A stretch of 64,000 nt of DNA from Terriglobia bacterium (GCA_020073185.1 JAIQFT010000014.1:1-64000); one strand, 5' to 3'; positions 49,313 through 58,190 are shown, numbered from the stretch's first letter. Notes: a model not told the origin generated them from the sequence alone. Made by a program: numbers and translations.

Positions 49313-50086
49313 CTAAGCGGCAGCGCTTGATCCACCGGCGACCGCCTCCAGCAGTTCTCGCGCATACAGCGGGCTGTCTGGGCGCTCCTCGTGCTTGAAG
49401 AAGGCGTAGATCTCGCCGACTTGGTTCAGGCGCTTACGCATCGCCGTCGCGATCTGCTGCCGCTCTGTCTTCAAGTATTCCGGCTTCCGCAAGCGGAAGT
49501 AGGCGAAGTCAGCGGTAAACCTTTCAGGCGACGCCAATTTATCGCTTTCCGCGATGCACAGCGCAGCGTTGTGTCGCTCCAAGACCGCAAATACGTCAGC
49601 GTTGAACCAGGATGCATGGCGAAACTCGAACGCCACGCGCAGCCGGCGTGGCGCCAGCTCGAGAAACGAGTTTAGCAAGTGCGCATCAGCCTTGAGGTCC
49701 GGCGGTAACTGGAACAGGACCGGCCCCAGACGTTCGGCCTGCGCCAACGGCTGTATCGAATCCACGAAGCGCTGCAACGGCTCTTGCGCATTTTTGAGCC
49801 GGCGGAAATGGGTGATCGCCTGGTGCGCCTTGAGCGCGAAGCGGAAATGCTGCGGGGTTTGCGCCATCCACGAGGCGATGATCTTTTCGTTCAGCATGCG
49901 CCGAAAGCTGTAGTTGACCTCGACCGCATTCAACTGCGTGGAATAAAACTTGAGGAAATCTTTTTGCGGCAGCTTGGGGGGATAGAAGTCTGGCTTCCAC
50001 ACCGCGTACGCCCACCCCGATGTGCCCGCGTAGAACTTGCTGGAACCGGTTTCCATGTTCCTGCTTCCGGAATCTCGACGCGCCAC
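49313..50086 (-). CDS. DUF72 family protein (YecE-like)
   Basis: This is a 257-residue DUF72 protein, a TIM-barrel-like family of unknown function. Conserved blocks: YAGTSGWAY (about 19-27), WKPDFYPPKL, FYSTQLNAVEVNYSFRR, RFALKAHQAITH, LGPVLFQLPP and RVAFEFRHASWF; the late YAFFKHEERPDSPLYAREL is also typical. The GTG at 50086 directly follows the livF stop. An internal ATG at 50056 is an alternative start and would better fit the usual length. It may be co-transcribed with the liv operon, though no functional link is known. Confidence 0.88.
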   Translation of the reverse strand: MARRDSGSRNMETGSSKFYAGTSGWAYAVWKPDFYPPKLPQKDFLKFYSTQLNAVEVNYSFRRMLNEKIIASWMAQTPQHFRFALKAHQAITHFRRLKNAQEPLQRFVDSIQPLAQAERLGPVLFQLPPDLKADAHLLNSFLELAPRRLRVAFEFRHASWFNADVFAVLERHNAALCIAESDKLASPERFTADFAYFRLRKPEYLKTERQQIATAMRKRLNQVGEIYAFFKHEERPDSPLYARELLEAVAGGSSAAA

Positions 50087-50803
50087 TTACAGCCCCAGGT
50101 AAGCGCTCCGGACCTCGTCCATGTTCTCCACTTGCTGTGCCGGCCCTTCCAGCCGCACCCGGCCTTCGGCCATGACGTAGGCGTAATCGGCGAGCGCCAG
50201 CGCCAGGTGAACGTTCTGCTCCACCAGCACGATGGTGATCCCCTCCTGCTTCAGCTTCTTCAACGTAAGGAAAAGCTGCTGCGCCAGCAAGGGGGACAAG
50301 CCGAGCGACAGCTCGTCAATCATGAGCACCAGTGGCTCCTGCATCAGCCCGCGGCCCACCGCCAACATCTGCTGCTCACCGCCCGACAGGGTTCCGGCCA
50401 GTTGGCGCTTGCGCTCCTGCAGCCGTGGGAACAGTGTGTACACGCGATCGAGGTTCTTGGGGACATTTTTCCGTGTGCGCGGCGGGTACGCGCCCATTTG
50501 CAGGTTCTCCTCGACCGTCATATCGCTGAACAGTTGCCGCCCTTCGGGCACCAGCACCAAACCCCTCTGCGCCTTGGCATGCATGGACAGGCGCGTGACA
50601 TCCTGGCCATCCAGCATCACCCGTCCCTTCCACGGCTTCAGCCAATGCATGATGGTGCGCAGCGTGGTGGACTTGCCCGCTCCATTGGCGCCCAGGATGG
50701 TGGTTAACTGCCCGGTACGCACCCTGAGTGACACACCCCACAGCACCTGCACCTCGCCGTAACCGGACTCGAGGCTCTCGATTTCGAGGGCAACATCCGT
50801 CAT
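50087..50803 (-). CDS. livF: Branched-chain amino-acid ABC transporter ATPase LivF
   Basis: This is a 238-residue ABC ATPase. Walker A is GANGAGKST (about 38-46), the Q-loop region is GLVLVPEGRQLFSDMTVEENL, the signature is LSGGEQQMLAVGRGLM and Walker B is LVLMIDELSLGLSP. The H-loop region reads IVLVEQNVHLALALAD. VPEGRxLF is specific for LivF-type subunits. It drives uptake of branched-chain amino acids or related compounds together with LivG. It overlaps livG by 4 bases. Confidence 0.95.
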   Translation of the reverse strand: MTDVALEIESLESGYGEVQVLWGVSLRVRTGQLTTILGANGAGKSTTLRTIMHWLKPWKGRVMLDGQDVTRLSMHAKAQRGLVLVPEGRQLFSDMTVEENLQMGAYPPRTRKNVPKNLDRVYTLFPRLQERKRQLAGTLSGGEQQMLAVGRGLMQEPLVLMIDELSLGLSPLLAQQLFLTLKKLKQEGITIVLVEQNVHLALALADYAYVMAEGRVRLEGPAQQVENMDEVRSAYLGL

Positions 50804-51552
50804 TGCACCTCCCGCAACTTGTCGGCGATGTCGGCGCTGCCCAGGTAGGCTTCGATGACCGCCGGATCGCGCACCACCTCGTCCGGCTTGCCCTCGGCAA
50901 TCTTCAGGCCGAAATTCAGGACCATCACGCGGTCGGAAACGGCCATCACCGCGTGCATCAAGTGCTCGATCATGATGATGGAAACTCCTTGATCGCGGAT
51001 GGCCCGGATCAGTTCCAGCATCTTCGCGACCTCGGTGGGATTCAGCCCTGCCAGCACCTCATCCAGCAGCAGCAGCCTGGGTTTGGCGGCCAGCGCACGC
51101 GCCACTTCCAGCCGCTTCTTCCCCGCAATGGTCAGATGCTTCGCCAGGATGTTGGCGCGGTCGGCCATGTGTACCCGCTCCAGCACCTTCAGTGCGATCT
51201 CGCGCGCCGCGCGCAGACCCAGATATTCTCTCCCGAAGCAGGCGCCGACGGTGACATTGTCGAGCACGGTCATTTCGTTCAGCGGCTTGACGATCTGGTG
51301 GGTGCGCGCCATGCCGTTGTGCACCAGCTTATTGGAAGGCCATCCGGTAATGTCCTGTCCGGCGAAGATGAAGGTTCCGCCGTCGGGCTTGTACACCCCA
51401 TTCACGACGTTGAACAGCGTCGTCTTCCCGGCGCCATTGGGGCCGATCAGGCCGAGGATCTCGCCTTCGTTCAAAACGAAGCTCACATCGGAGACTGCCA
51501 GCAGTCCGCCGAAGCGCTTGGTGACCGCCTTGCCTTCCAGCAGCGCGCTCAT
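50800..51552 (-). CDS. livG: Branched-chain amino-acid ABC transporter ATPase LivG
   Basis: This is an ABC ATPase of 250 residues from the ATG at 51552, which overlaps the livM stop (ATGA); a longer frame to 51594 exists inside livM. Walker A is GPNGAGKTTLFN, and the LivG-type long insert follows (GMARTHQIVKPLNEMTVLDNV). The signature is the variant LTIAGKKRLEVARAL rather than LSGGQ; similar variants occur in other LivG proteins. Walker B is LLLLDEVLAGLNP. It pairs with LivF to power the permease. Confidence 0.94.
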   Translation of the reverse strand: MSALLEGKAVTKRFGGLLAVSDVSFVLNEGEILGLIGPNGAGKTTLFNVVNGVYKPDGGTFIFAGQDITGWPSNKLVHNGMARTHQIVKPLNEMTVLDNVTVGACFGREYLGLRAAREIALKVLERVHMADRANILAKHLTIAGKKRLEVARALAAKPRLLLLDEVLAGLNPTEVAKMLELIRAIRDQGVSIIMIEHLMHAVMAVSDRVMVLNFGLKIAEGKPDEVVRDPAVIEAYLGSADIADKLREVQ

Positions 51553-52514
51553 TCGAGCACCTTCCGTGCCCGTGGTACGAGTTTGTACAGCCAACCGATC
51601 AGCCCACCCGGCGCAAACAGGATTACCAGCAGCAGCAAGCCGCCGGCAATAACCAGGTGGAAGTTGGAAAGCTTGGGCGAGGTCAGCAGCGACGACCGCA
51701 GTTGTTCATACAGCCCCGCTCCCAGCGCCGCGCCCACGACCGTGCCCTGACCGCCCAGCATCATCATCACGATCGCCTCGATCGAGGCAATGAGCTCGAA
51801 GGCCCCCAGGGGATCGATCATGCCGTTCTTGAAGAACATTAGCGCGCCCGCCACCGCCGGCAGAAATGCCGACACGCTGTAGACGATGGCCTTGTACACG
51901 GTGGTGTTGACCCCCAGCACCACCGCCGCGTCTTCATCCTCGCGGATGGCAAACAAGCCCAAGCCAAATTTCGAGATTTTGATGCCCAGGCTCAGAATTA
52001 GCGACAGCGCCATCACGCCGACGACCAGGTAATAGGTAATCCAGAGGGCCCGCATGGCGCCGCCCAGCGGTGCATACACCTCGAAAGAAACATACATGCC
52101 GGTGGAACGGCCCCACGGGTCGAAATTGGAGACGAAGGACTGCACCGCCTGCAAAATACCGATGGTGGCGAGTGCAAAGTATGCTCCGCGCAATCGCAAG
52201 ATAGCCAGGCCGAACAGCAGGGCGAAGATCATGACCACTACGCCCGCCGCCAGCGACGCCCAGATCAGGGGCCAGCCCTTCACCGTCACCAGGTACAGCC
52301 CGATGTATCCGCCCAGCCCGTAGAACACGATGTTGCCGAAGTTGACGTACCCGGTGTAACCGATCATCAGGTTGAGGTTGCTGGCCAGGATGATGGCCAC
52401 GGCCACCAGCAGAAGGTCCTCGCGCAGGGGGACGTTATTGGTTCGCACCGGGATGGCGATGAACAGCGCCGCAGTAATCAGGATCAGATAGAACAACGGC
52501 CGGCGAACAATCAC
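51549..52514 (-). CDS. livM: Branched-chain amino-acid ABC transporter permease LivM
   Basis: This is an inner-membrane permease of 321 residues from GTG 52514, which overlaps the livH stop (GTGA). It has eight to nine hydrophobic helices. The LivM motifs are LNLMIGYTGYVNFGNIVFYGLGGY near the start and IREDEDAAVVLGVNTTVYKAIVYSVSA (the coupling loop to the ATPases), followed by AIVMMMLGGQGTVVGAALGAG. It forms the channel with LivH. Confidence 0.94.
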   Translation of the reverse strand: MIVRRPLFYLILITAALFIAIPVRTNNVPLREDLLLVAVAIILASNLNLMIGYTGYVNFGNIVFYGLGGYIGLYLVTVKGWPLIWASLAAGVVVMIFALLFGLAILRLRGAYFALATIGILQAVQSFVSNFDPWGRSTGMYVSFEVYAPLGGAMRALWITYYLVVGVMALSLILSLGIKISKFGLGLFAIREDEDAAVVLGVNTTVYKAIVYSVSAFLPAVAGALMFFKNGMIDPLGAFELIASIEAIVMMMLGGQGTVVGAALGAGLYEQLRSSLLTSPKLSNFHLVIAGGLLLLVILFAPGGLIGWLYKLVPRARKVLE

Positions 52515-53371
52515 GCGTTTTTCCTCGCGAAGATCCCGCGCGGGAAGAAGATCAGTACCACGACGAACAGCGCGAACTCGATCAGCGGCACCCAACTAAC
52601 CGCGATAAACGGTGTCACCAGTCCTTCCAGCAACCCCAGCAGCACACCGGCGACCAGCGCGCCCACCGGTTTGCCCAGCCCCGCCAATACGGTCACCACG
52701 AAGCTCTTCAGCTCGTAAACCCCGCCGGAAAGAATAGTGAAGGGAAACAAAGTGGAGACCAGGGCGCCCGACGACGCCGCCAGCGCGATGCCGATGCCGA
52801 AGGCGGTGGCGAGCACCGCCGTGGAGGAGATGCCCATCAACTCGGCGGCATCGCGGTTTTGTGCGACGGCGCGAATGGCTTTACCGATCCGGGTGCGGAA
52901 CAGAAACAGCTCCAACGCCAGCGCTACCACGATGGCCGAAATCGCCGCCGCGATGTGGTTGCCGGTGAACGTGTACGCGCCAACGGTGATGCCTGGCAGG
53001 CTGAAGTTGACGTTGTAAGGGCTGGTGCTCCAGATGATGGTGCCGATGCCGATCACCATCATATTGACGGAGAAGGTGGCCAGCAGGCTCATCAGCACCG
53101 GCCGTCCTACCACCCAGTGCACCGACATCCAATACACGATCACTCCGAGGACCAGTCCTCCAACGATGACCGGCAACAGCAGGAGGTATGCATTGGTGGA
53201 GATCGCGGTAAACAGCATGTACATGCCGAACATACCCAACGCAATCATGGAGCCATGGGTGAGATTGATGACGTCCATCACGCCCCAGATCAAGCTCAAA
53301 CCCATGGCCGCCAGGCCGTAGACCGAGCCGACCAGCACGCCATCAATCATTGAGGCCAAAATGCCGCCCAT
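52511..53371 (-). CDS. livH: Branched-chain amino-acid ABC transporter permease LivH
   Basis: This is a 286-residue permease with about eight helices. The start is VYGLAAMGLSLIWGVMDVIN with LTHGSMIALGMFG following, the standard LivH N-terminus. The coupling segment is KAIRAVAQNRDAAELMGIS, and FVVTVLAGLGKPVGALVAG is near the end. AGAGG lies 6 bases before the ATG. It is the first permease gene after the binding-protein gene, with a 71-bp gap that contains nothing else. Confidence 0.95.
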   Translation of the reverse strand: MGGILASMIDGVLVGSVYGLAAMGLSLIWGVMDVINLTHGSMIALGMFGMYMLFTAISTNAYLLLLPVIVGGLVLGVIVYWMSVHWVVGRPVLMSLLATFSVNMMVIGIGTIIWSTSPYNVNFSLPGITVGAYTFTGNHIAAAISAIVVALALELFLFRTRIGKAIRAVAQNRDAAELMGISSTAVLATAFGIGIALAASSGALVSTLFPFTILSGGVYELKSFVVTVLAGLGKPVGALVAGVLLGLLEGLVTPFIAVSWVPLIEFALFVVVLIFFPRGIFARKNA

Positions 53372-53442
53372 GCTCTACCTCTTGATGCCGGAATGGGCCA
53401 GCAGCAAGCGGCTATCCGCGGTTTGCCGCTGGCCAGAGCGTT

Positions 53443-54648
53443 TCAGTGAATGGGATAGACGTGGTTGGCGCTCTTGTTGGCGAGCGGCCAGATGACCTGC
53501 TTGATCAGCTTCCCGGATTTGTCCTTCTGCCACTGAGCGATGACCATGGTGTGCCCGATTTGCAGGCCATGCTCACTGGGCGTGGTGGAGAACTTGGTGC
53601 GCCCGTAAAAGGTGATCGCATCCAGCCCGTTCAGCGCCCCGGCGACCTTCGCCGAGTCAATGCTCCCTGCCTGCTCGATGGCGTGCTGCAGGACCAGGCC
53701 GGCGGCGTAGCCACCCGCCGACTCATAGCTGGGCTCGGTGTTGTATTTCGCCGTATACGCTTTATTGAAATCCGCCACCGTCGGTCCGAACTGCGGCTTC
53801 ACCGACAACTGCGGCTCCCATTGCGACGGAACGCTGACGCCGATCGCGGCATCGCCCAGCTCCGACCATTTCGGGCTGTCCGGCGCCACCAGCAGCGTGA
53901 CCATGTTCATCTTCGCCTTGCGGGCGAACAGCTGCCTTGCCAGCGTGGAACCGTCGGCGTAATGCCCTCCGCCCATCAGGACCTTCGCCTTCGATGCCGT
54001 GACCTTGTCCAGAATGGCGCTGAAGTCGGTGGTGTTGGGAGCGTACGCTTCGCTGAACACCACGTCGAATCCTTGCTGCTGGGCGTACGGCTTGGCCGGA
54101 TTCACGACCGCCACGGAAAAGGCCGCGTCCTCGTACACGAACGCGACGGTCGCCTTGGGGTCCTTGGCCTTGAGGGCATCAATCGCCGTCTCCAGGTATT
54201 GCGCCGCCGGCGCAAACATCTGGAACAGGTACTTGTTGCCCTGTTTGTAGGTCTTCTCGTCGGCTGCGCCCGTCGTGAGCATCACTTTCCCGTACTGCTC
54301 CGAAACGATGGACGCGCTGGTCGTCAAGGGGGAGGAGTAGGGGCTGAACAGGAAGTCGGCCTTGTCTTCCAGGATCAAACGCGAGTAAAGCTGCTGCACG
54401 CGTTTGGATTGCGATTCGTCATCGTAACTAGCGAACTTGACCTGGTAGCTCTTCCCGCCCGCCTTGATACCGCCAGCGGCGTTCACCTGGTCGCGCCAGA
54501 GTTCAAAGCCGTTGTATTGCTCCAGGGAATCGACGTTGAGGGCTCCGGTCTTGGATACCGTGAACCCGATGGTGATGGTTTGCTGCGCCTGAACCGCCAG
54601 GCAGAACGCAAAAAACAATAGCAAAAGGCAAACGCCAGTGCGTTTCAC
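53443..54648 (-). CDS. livK: Periplasmic amino-acid-binding protein (LivK-like)
   Basis: This is a 401-residue substrate-binding protein of the Leu/Ile/Val type-1 periplasmic fold. The signal peptide (about 1-21, ending AVQAQQ) is followed by TITIGFTVSKTGAL, the usual first strand, then YNGFELWRDQVNAAGGI and the hinge/ligand regions FLFSPYSSPLTTSASIVSE and TVAFVYEDAAFSVAV. GTG start with GGAGG 7 bases upstream. It heads the livKHMGF operon. Ligand specificity may be wider than leucine: amides, aromatic acids or urea-like compounds are possible for this family. Confidence 0.9.
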   Translation of the reverse strand: MKRTGVCLLLLFFAFCLAVQAQQTITIGFTVSKTGALNVDSLEQYNGFELWRDQVNAAGGIKAGGKSYQVKFASYDDESQSKRVQQLYSRLILEDKADFLFSPYSSPLTTSASIVSEQYGKVMLTTGAADEKTYKQGNKYLFQMFAPAAQYLETAIDALKAKDPKATVAFVYEDAAFSVAVVNPAKPYAQQQGFDVVFSEAYAPNTTDFSAILDKVTASKAKVLMGGGHYADGSTLARQLFARKAKMNMVTLLVAPDSPKWSELGDAAIGVSVPSQWEPQLSVKPQFGPTVADFNKAYTAKYNTEPSYESAGGYAAGLVLQHAIEQAGSIDSAKVAGALNGLDAITFYGRTKFSTTPSEHGLQIGHTMVIAQWQKDKSGKLIKQVIWPLANKSANHVYPIH

Positions 54649-54782
54649 AATAGGACCTCCAAATAGGCGTATTGGTGCGTTTGGCTTTATACCACGAGCG
54701 AGCGCCGTGGTGCAGGGTTAGTGTGGCCGGCCAGCGTGGCTCAGCTCAATAGGCAGGGTGATCAGAAAGCACGATTATTCAC

Positions 54783-54811
54783 TTGACACAAATACGGCCT
54801 CGGTGTAGCAT
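54783..54811 (+). promoter_or_regulatory. Strong sigma70-type promoter of the IS leader ORF
   Basis: TTGACA at 54783-54788 and TAGCAT at 54806-54811 are 17 bases apart. The expected transcription start falls at about 54818-54819, on or next to the ATG of the small ORF, which implies a leaderless or nearly leaderless transcript. Confidence 0.5.
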
Positions 54812-54818
54812 GTGGGGC

Positions 54819-54914
54819 ATGCTGAAAACGGCACTAATCACATTGGCTTGCGCAATCGCCGTGATGTTGTTGACCAAGGTGATGTTCGATCTGCGCAAAG
54901 GCGGTCCAAAATGA
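54819..54914 (+). CDS. 31-residue hydrophobic leader ORF of the IS
   Basis: ATG 54819 opens a 31-residue frame (starting MLKTALITLACAIAV) that is one hydrophobic helix with a basic tail (VMFDLRKGGPK). Its TGA overlaps the transposase ATG (ATGA), an arrangement for translational coupling. It may be a leader peptide that meters transposase expression or a small membrane protein. Only the overlap and promoter position support it. Confidence 0.5.
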   Translation: MLKTALITLACAIAVMLLTKVMFDLRKGGPK

Positions 54915-55867
54915 ACATCCGCGAAGCAACCGCGAAATTCAAGACGGACGACGATTGCTTGACCTACATCGAGCAAATGCGCTGGCCTGATGGCACCGTG
55001 CGCTGCCCAACATGCGGCGATCATAACGTCGAGAAGTATGAACGCCCTGTGACCAATCCTGATCGCCGCCGCTCTAAGACCCGCTCCGAAGACAAGACCA
55101 ATCGCCGGAAGTGGTTTTACATTTGCCGCAACTCCGATTGCCGTGAGCAGTTCTCGCCAACGTCGGGCACGCTATTTGCTGACACACATCTGCCGCTGAT
55201 AGTTTGGTTCCACGCCATTGCAATCATGCTAAACGCGAAGAGGGGTATCAGCGCGATGCAACTCCAGCGCGACCTGGGCATCGGCGGTTACAAGACCGCC
55301 TGGTATCTGAATCATCGAATCCGTGAGGCCATGCAGGAATCGAATCCTGAACAGCTCGGCGGCACGGTAGAAATCGACGAGACGTACATTGGCGGCCGAA
55401 TCAAGGGCAAGGGAGTTAGCTACGCGAAGGCGCAGAAGCAGGTTGTCAGGGGCGCTGTGCAGCGTGGCGGCCAGGCTCGGTTTCGGCACGTTTCCAATGC
55501 CCAGATAGAGACGATTCGCGGATTCGTCACCGCTCACATTAGCCCCGAAACTGAGAACGTCTATACCGACCAACGCGGCGTTTACCCTTCGGCACTTGCG
55601 CCGCAGTTCACAAACCGTCACCAGACCGTGAACTACATCATCGCCGAGTACGCGCGGGGAGACATGACGGCCAACAGCGTCGAATCCGCGTTTTCATTGC
55701 GCAAGCGTGGCGTGACAGGCTAGTTCCACAAACTCTAAGTCAGGCACCTGCATCGCTATCTGCGGAAACATCGGCACAACGATGCTGACCCCTTCATTGA
55801 GACAGTGCGGCGGCTCTGCGGCTTCGCGCCTCTGACGATTACCGCGCTGACTTCCGAGAAAGCTTAG
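54911..55867 (+). pseudogene. IS1595-family transposase, nonsense-interrupted
   Basis: The reading frame from ATG 54911 is 319 codons with in-frame stops TAG at 55721-55723 and TAA at 55736-55738. The N-terminal part has the IS1595 zinc ribbon (CPTCGDH ... CRNSDCREQF), then GTLFADTHLPLIVWFHAI. The DDE catalytic residues are present: VEIDETYIGG, ENVYTDQRG and NSVESAFSLRKRG. Past the stops the frame continues with RHLHRYLRKH and a family-like C-terminus, proving nonsense decay rather than a frameshift. Stops fall just after the last catalytic residue, so a truncated product may exist but is probably inactive. Confidence 0.85.
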
Positions 55868-55973
55868 GCTTCGCCTGGGCCTTCTTGCCAGCCTTTATCT
55901 CCGCCGTTTTCTGCGGTGGAGTGTGCAGCATCCGCGATAGAACGGCGTCGAATTGACCCTTATCGGCTTTCAT
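55839..55973 (-). CDS. Small basic protein, unknown function
   Basis: A 44-residue frame starts at ATG 55973 and reads MKADKGQFDAVLSRMLHTPP, followed by a Lys/Ala-rich tail. It overlaps the C-terminal codons of the transposase remnant on the opposite strand. From memory, short proteins with a FDAVLxxML motif are frequent in bacterial genomes and some resemble antitoxins, but I cannot confirm a family. A longer frame to 56072 exists but overlaps the M20 gene region. Confidence 0.4.
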   Translation of the reverse strand: MKADKGQFDAVLSRMLHTPPQKTAEIKAGKKAQAKPKLSRKSAR

Positions 55974-56072
55974 GTTTTTCCCGGACCCACGTCCATTGGC
56001 AGTGCTCAAAAAATGTGCGGCGGTCCTTGTTGAGAATGGCTGCTGCCGCGCGCTGATTCGCCGGTTCTGCAA

Positions 56073-57506
56073 CTACTTCGGCTCCGCCACATTCGGCACC
56101 GTGTACACCATCCGCAGCGCCGCCTGGTATTCGTCAAACAAGCCGCGGATGGTGTCGAACTCGCGCTTCACCGCCGTCCGGTAATCCGGGTGCGTGGCAA
56201 AGTCGAACAAGACCGCCGTCATGGTTTCCGCATCCACCACGAACCCGTGATGCCCGATCTCCTGCAGCGCATCAGCTTCCATTTCATAGGTGTGGTTGGA
56301 CGAATTCGAGGTTTGCGTCGTCACCTCCACCCCCGGTACCGCGCTCGACAGGCTGCCCGTCTCCTCGTACCCTTCCGGCTTCTCCGGTTCGGGAGTCACC
56401 GCGGTTGCTCCGTACTTGACCATGTAGGCAAAGGCAAGCTCCGACAATGTCGCCACCGAAATGCCGTCGCGCGAATGGCCGTAGTCTTCAATCTTCACTT
56501 TTGTCCCGGTGGCCAGCGCTGCGCCACGCGCCGCATCGTCCACCATCCTCTTGACCTGCGCGACGTACACCGCATCCGGATAGCGCACCCAGATGTCGGC
56601 GACGGCGCGATCCGGCGTCACGTTGGGCGCCGCGCCGCCTTCGGTAATAATCCCCTGGATCCGCGTCTCCGGCCGCACGCTCGAGCGGATAGCATCGATG
56701 TTGTTGAATAGGTGGATCACGCCCTCCAGCGCGTTGCGTCCGTTCCAGGACGTCAACTGGTGCGCCGGCGCGCCACTGAAAATGTATTTCACCGCATCGA
56801 TGTTCATGCAGCAGGTTCCAAAGCCCGGCGCCGGCCGCGATGTCCGCATCACCGAGTGGCTGCGCACGACAACATCCATCCCGTTAAACACGCCCGCTTC
56901 GAACATCTGCGTTTTGGCTTCCGGCGGCATGATCTCCTCGCCCGGCGTGCCGAACACCACCACGCTCCCGGGCGACTTCGTGCGCTGCAGGTACTCCGCC
57001 ATGGCCAGCGCGGTGGCGATCCCCACCGGGCCTTGTGCGCTGTGCTGGTCGCCATGGAAGGGTCCCTTGGTTCCGCGCAACGCGTCATATTCAAGGATCA
57101 CGCCCAGGTTGGGCCTGCCGTTGTTCCCTTTCCAGCGTCCCACGAACGCCGTTTCCAGCCCGCCAACTCCCATCTGCACCTCGAAGCCGTGCGCGCGCAG
57201 GTAGTCGGTCAACACCTGCACCGAGCGCTTCTCCTTAAATCCGATCTCCGGGTGGGTGGTGATGTCGTCGCACATGGCGAGCAGATCTTTCTCCATCAGC
57301 TCGCGGGCGCGCGCGACCACCTTGTCGCGCTCTGGATTCGGCGCAGTAAGCCTCTTCACCATGGCAGGAACGTCGAGCGACTTTTCCAGGGTCGCGATCT
57401 TCTGCACCACGTCACGCGCCGCCTCGCGCTCGGTCGCGGTTTCCTGGGCCGCGCATAGCGGACTCAACAGAGCAGCCAGAGCCAGACAGCCGATGACATG
57501 CCGCAT
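56073..57506 (-). CDS. M20-family amidohydrolase/peptidase, exported
   Basis: This is a 477-residue metallohydrolase with a signal peptide (about 1-20, ending LCAAQ). The M20 AbgB/HipO-like core shows THPEIGFKEKRSVQVLTDYLR (about 84), LGVILEYDALRGT (metal region), GDQHSAQGPVGIATALAMAE and VVVFGTPGEEIMPPEAK (bridging Glu). The dimerisation lid includes FSGAPAHQLTSWNGRNALEGV. The substrate is likely an N-acyl amino acid or p-aminobenzoyl-glutamate-like amide in the periplasm. GGAG stands 11 bases before the ATG, and a perfect inverted repeat lies 34-58 bases upstream. Confidence 0.9.
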   Translation of the reverse strand: MRHVIGCLALAALLSPLCAAQETATEREAARDVVQKIATLEKSLDVPAMVKRLTAPNPERDKVVARARELMEKDLLAMCDDITTHPEIGFKEKRSVQVLTDYLRAHGFEVQMGVGGLETAFVGRWKGNNGRPNLGVILEYDALRGTKGPFHGDQHSAQGPVGIATALAMAEYLQRTKSPGSVVVFGTPGEEIMPPEAKTQMFEAGVFNGMDVVVRSHSVMRTSRPAPGFGTCCMNIDAVKYIFSGAPAHQLTSWNGRNALEGVIHLFNNIDAIRSSVRPETRIQGIITEGGAAPNVTPDRAVADIWVRYPDAVYVAQVKRMVDDAARGAALATGTKVKIEDYGHSRDGISVATLSELAFAYMVKYGATAVTPEPEKPEGYEETGSLSSAVPGVEVTTQTSNSSNHTYEMEADALQEIGHHGFVVDAETMTAVLFDFATHPDYRTAVKREFDTIRGLFDEYQAALRMVYTVPNVAEPK

Positions 57507-57539
57507 CTTAGGAAATCTCCTCGGTGAAGTTGGCGGTAG

Positions 57540-57564
57540 AGCTTATCATTCGGTGGGATAAGCT
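57540..57564. promoter_or_regulatory. Inverted repeat AGCTTATC-N9-GATAAGCT
   Basis: The two 8-bp arms are perfect complements with a 9-base spacer and lie about 34 bases upstream of the M20 ATG. The site could be an operator for a dimeric repressor or a hairpin in the 5' leader. No T-run follows on the minus strand. Confidence 0.4.
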
Positions 57565-57673
57565 AGAGTTCGATCATGTGACATGTTATCTAGAAAGGTA
57601 TTATCGCAGCGCGGTGAGCGTTGCGGCCCCCTCCCCATCCCAAGACGCAGAACCAATAACTTGCGCACGGTAT

Positions 57674-57700
57674 ACCTGCAGGTAACCCACGGTAACCGTG
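57674..57700. repeat. Two adjacent palindromes (ACCTGCAGGT, CACGGTAACCGTG)
   Basis: ACCTGCAGGT at 57674-57683 and CACGGTAACCGTG at 57688-57700 are each perfectly symmetric and only four bases apart. They could be a two-site operator. They share a GGTAAC core with the flanking sequence. Confidence 0.3.
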
Positions 57701-57911
57701 AGGTGGCGCAGTTAACCGATAAGATAACGTTTGTGTGTGGCCGGAAGGTGATTTTGTTATCCAATAACTAAACAATGGGTTGTAAAGACACTACAACCCA
57801 CGCCTCTACGTAAGGATACCCATGATTGGGGGAAGATGTCTGTGACAAGCGCGGAAAATTTGCTGTGTGTTATGTACGCTTTGCAGATTCGAGAACAGTA
57901 GTCAGAAACGA

Positions 57912-57975
57912 CCCACCCTGTCTCGCACCGTCACTCCGTTTCGGGGTGGGCGCTTCCCGGCGAGACAAGGGTGGG
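57912..57975. repeat. Long stem-loop, CCCACCCTGTCTCGC arms
   Basis: CCCACCCTGTCTCGC (57912-57926) pairs with GCGAGACAAGGGTGGG (57960-57975), one bulged base, around a 33-base loop. The long GC-rich stem and lack of T-run suggest a dispersed palindromic (REP-like) genome repeat rather than a terminator. Copies elsewhere in the genome would confirm that. Confidence 0.45.
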
Positions 57976-58190
57976 GCAACCTCGACAGGAGGTGCGGCGG
58001 AAAGGGTGAGCCAGCACCCCATCCTCATATCAACCTCCCTGAAAATAGGAGGGTCCCAATTGCCGGGTTATTAAGGAAGGAGCAGCCCGTTTCGAACAAA
58101 AATCTTTTTTTGTTCTAGATTCGGAACAAGCATCGGATTTCGCAGAGTGACATGGAAACGACCTACATTCGCTAAGACGGGACAAATCTG

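Larger units (their letters stand above)
54783..55867 (+). mobile_element. Decayed IS1595-type insertion sequence
   Basis: The segment contains a transposase of the IS1595 group with internal stop codons, a tiny leader ORF and its promoter. I could not find matching terminal inverted repeats: the left flank around 54750-54790 has no complement in the 55868-56072 stretch, so at least one end appears lost. It is inserted between the liv operon and the M20 gene. The limits given are those of the recognisable parts. Confidence 0.7.

Noticed and set aside
50800-51552. Unusual LivG signature LTIAGKKRLEVARAL as a sign of loss of function
   Set aside because: To my knowledge similar variants occur in many LivG-type subunits, and Walker A and B motifs are intact.
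53446-54621. 391-codon open frame on the + strand
   Set aside because: It mirrors the livK gene almost exactly; the - strand product has a signal peptide and binding-protein motifs.
57900-57980. CRISPR-like or terminator reading of the long stem-loop
   Set aside because: There is only one stem, no regularly spaced repeat units and no T-run.
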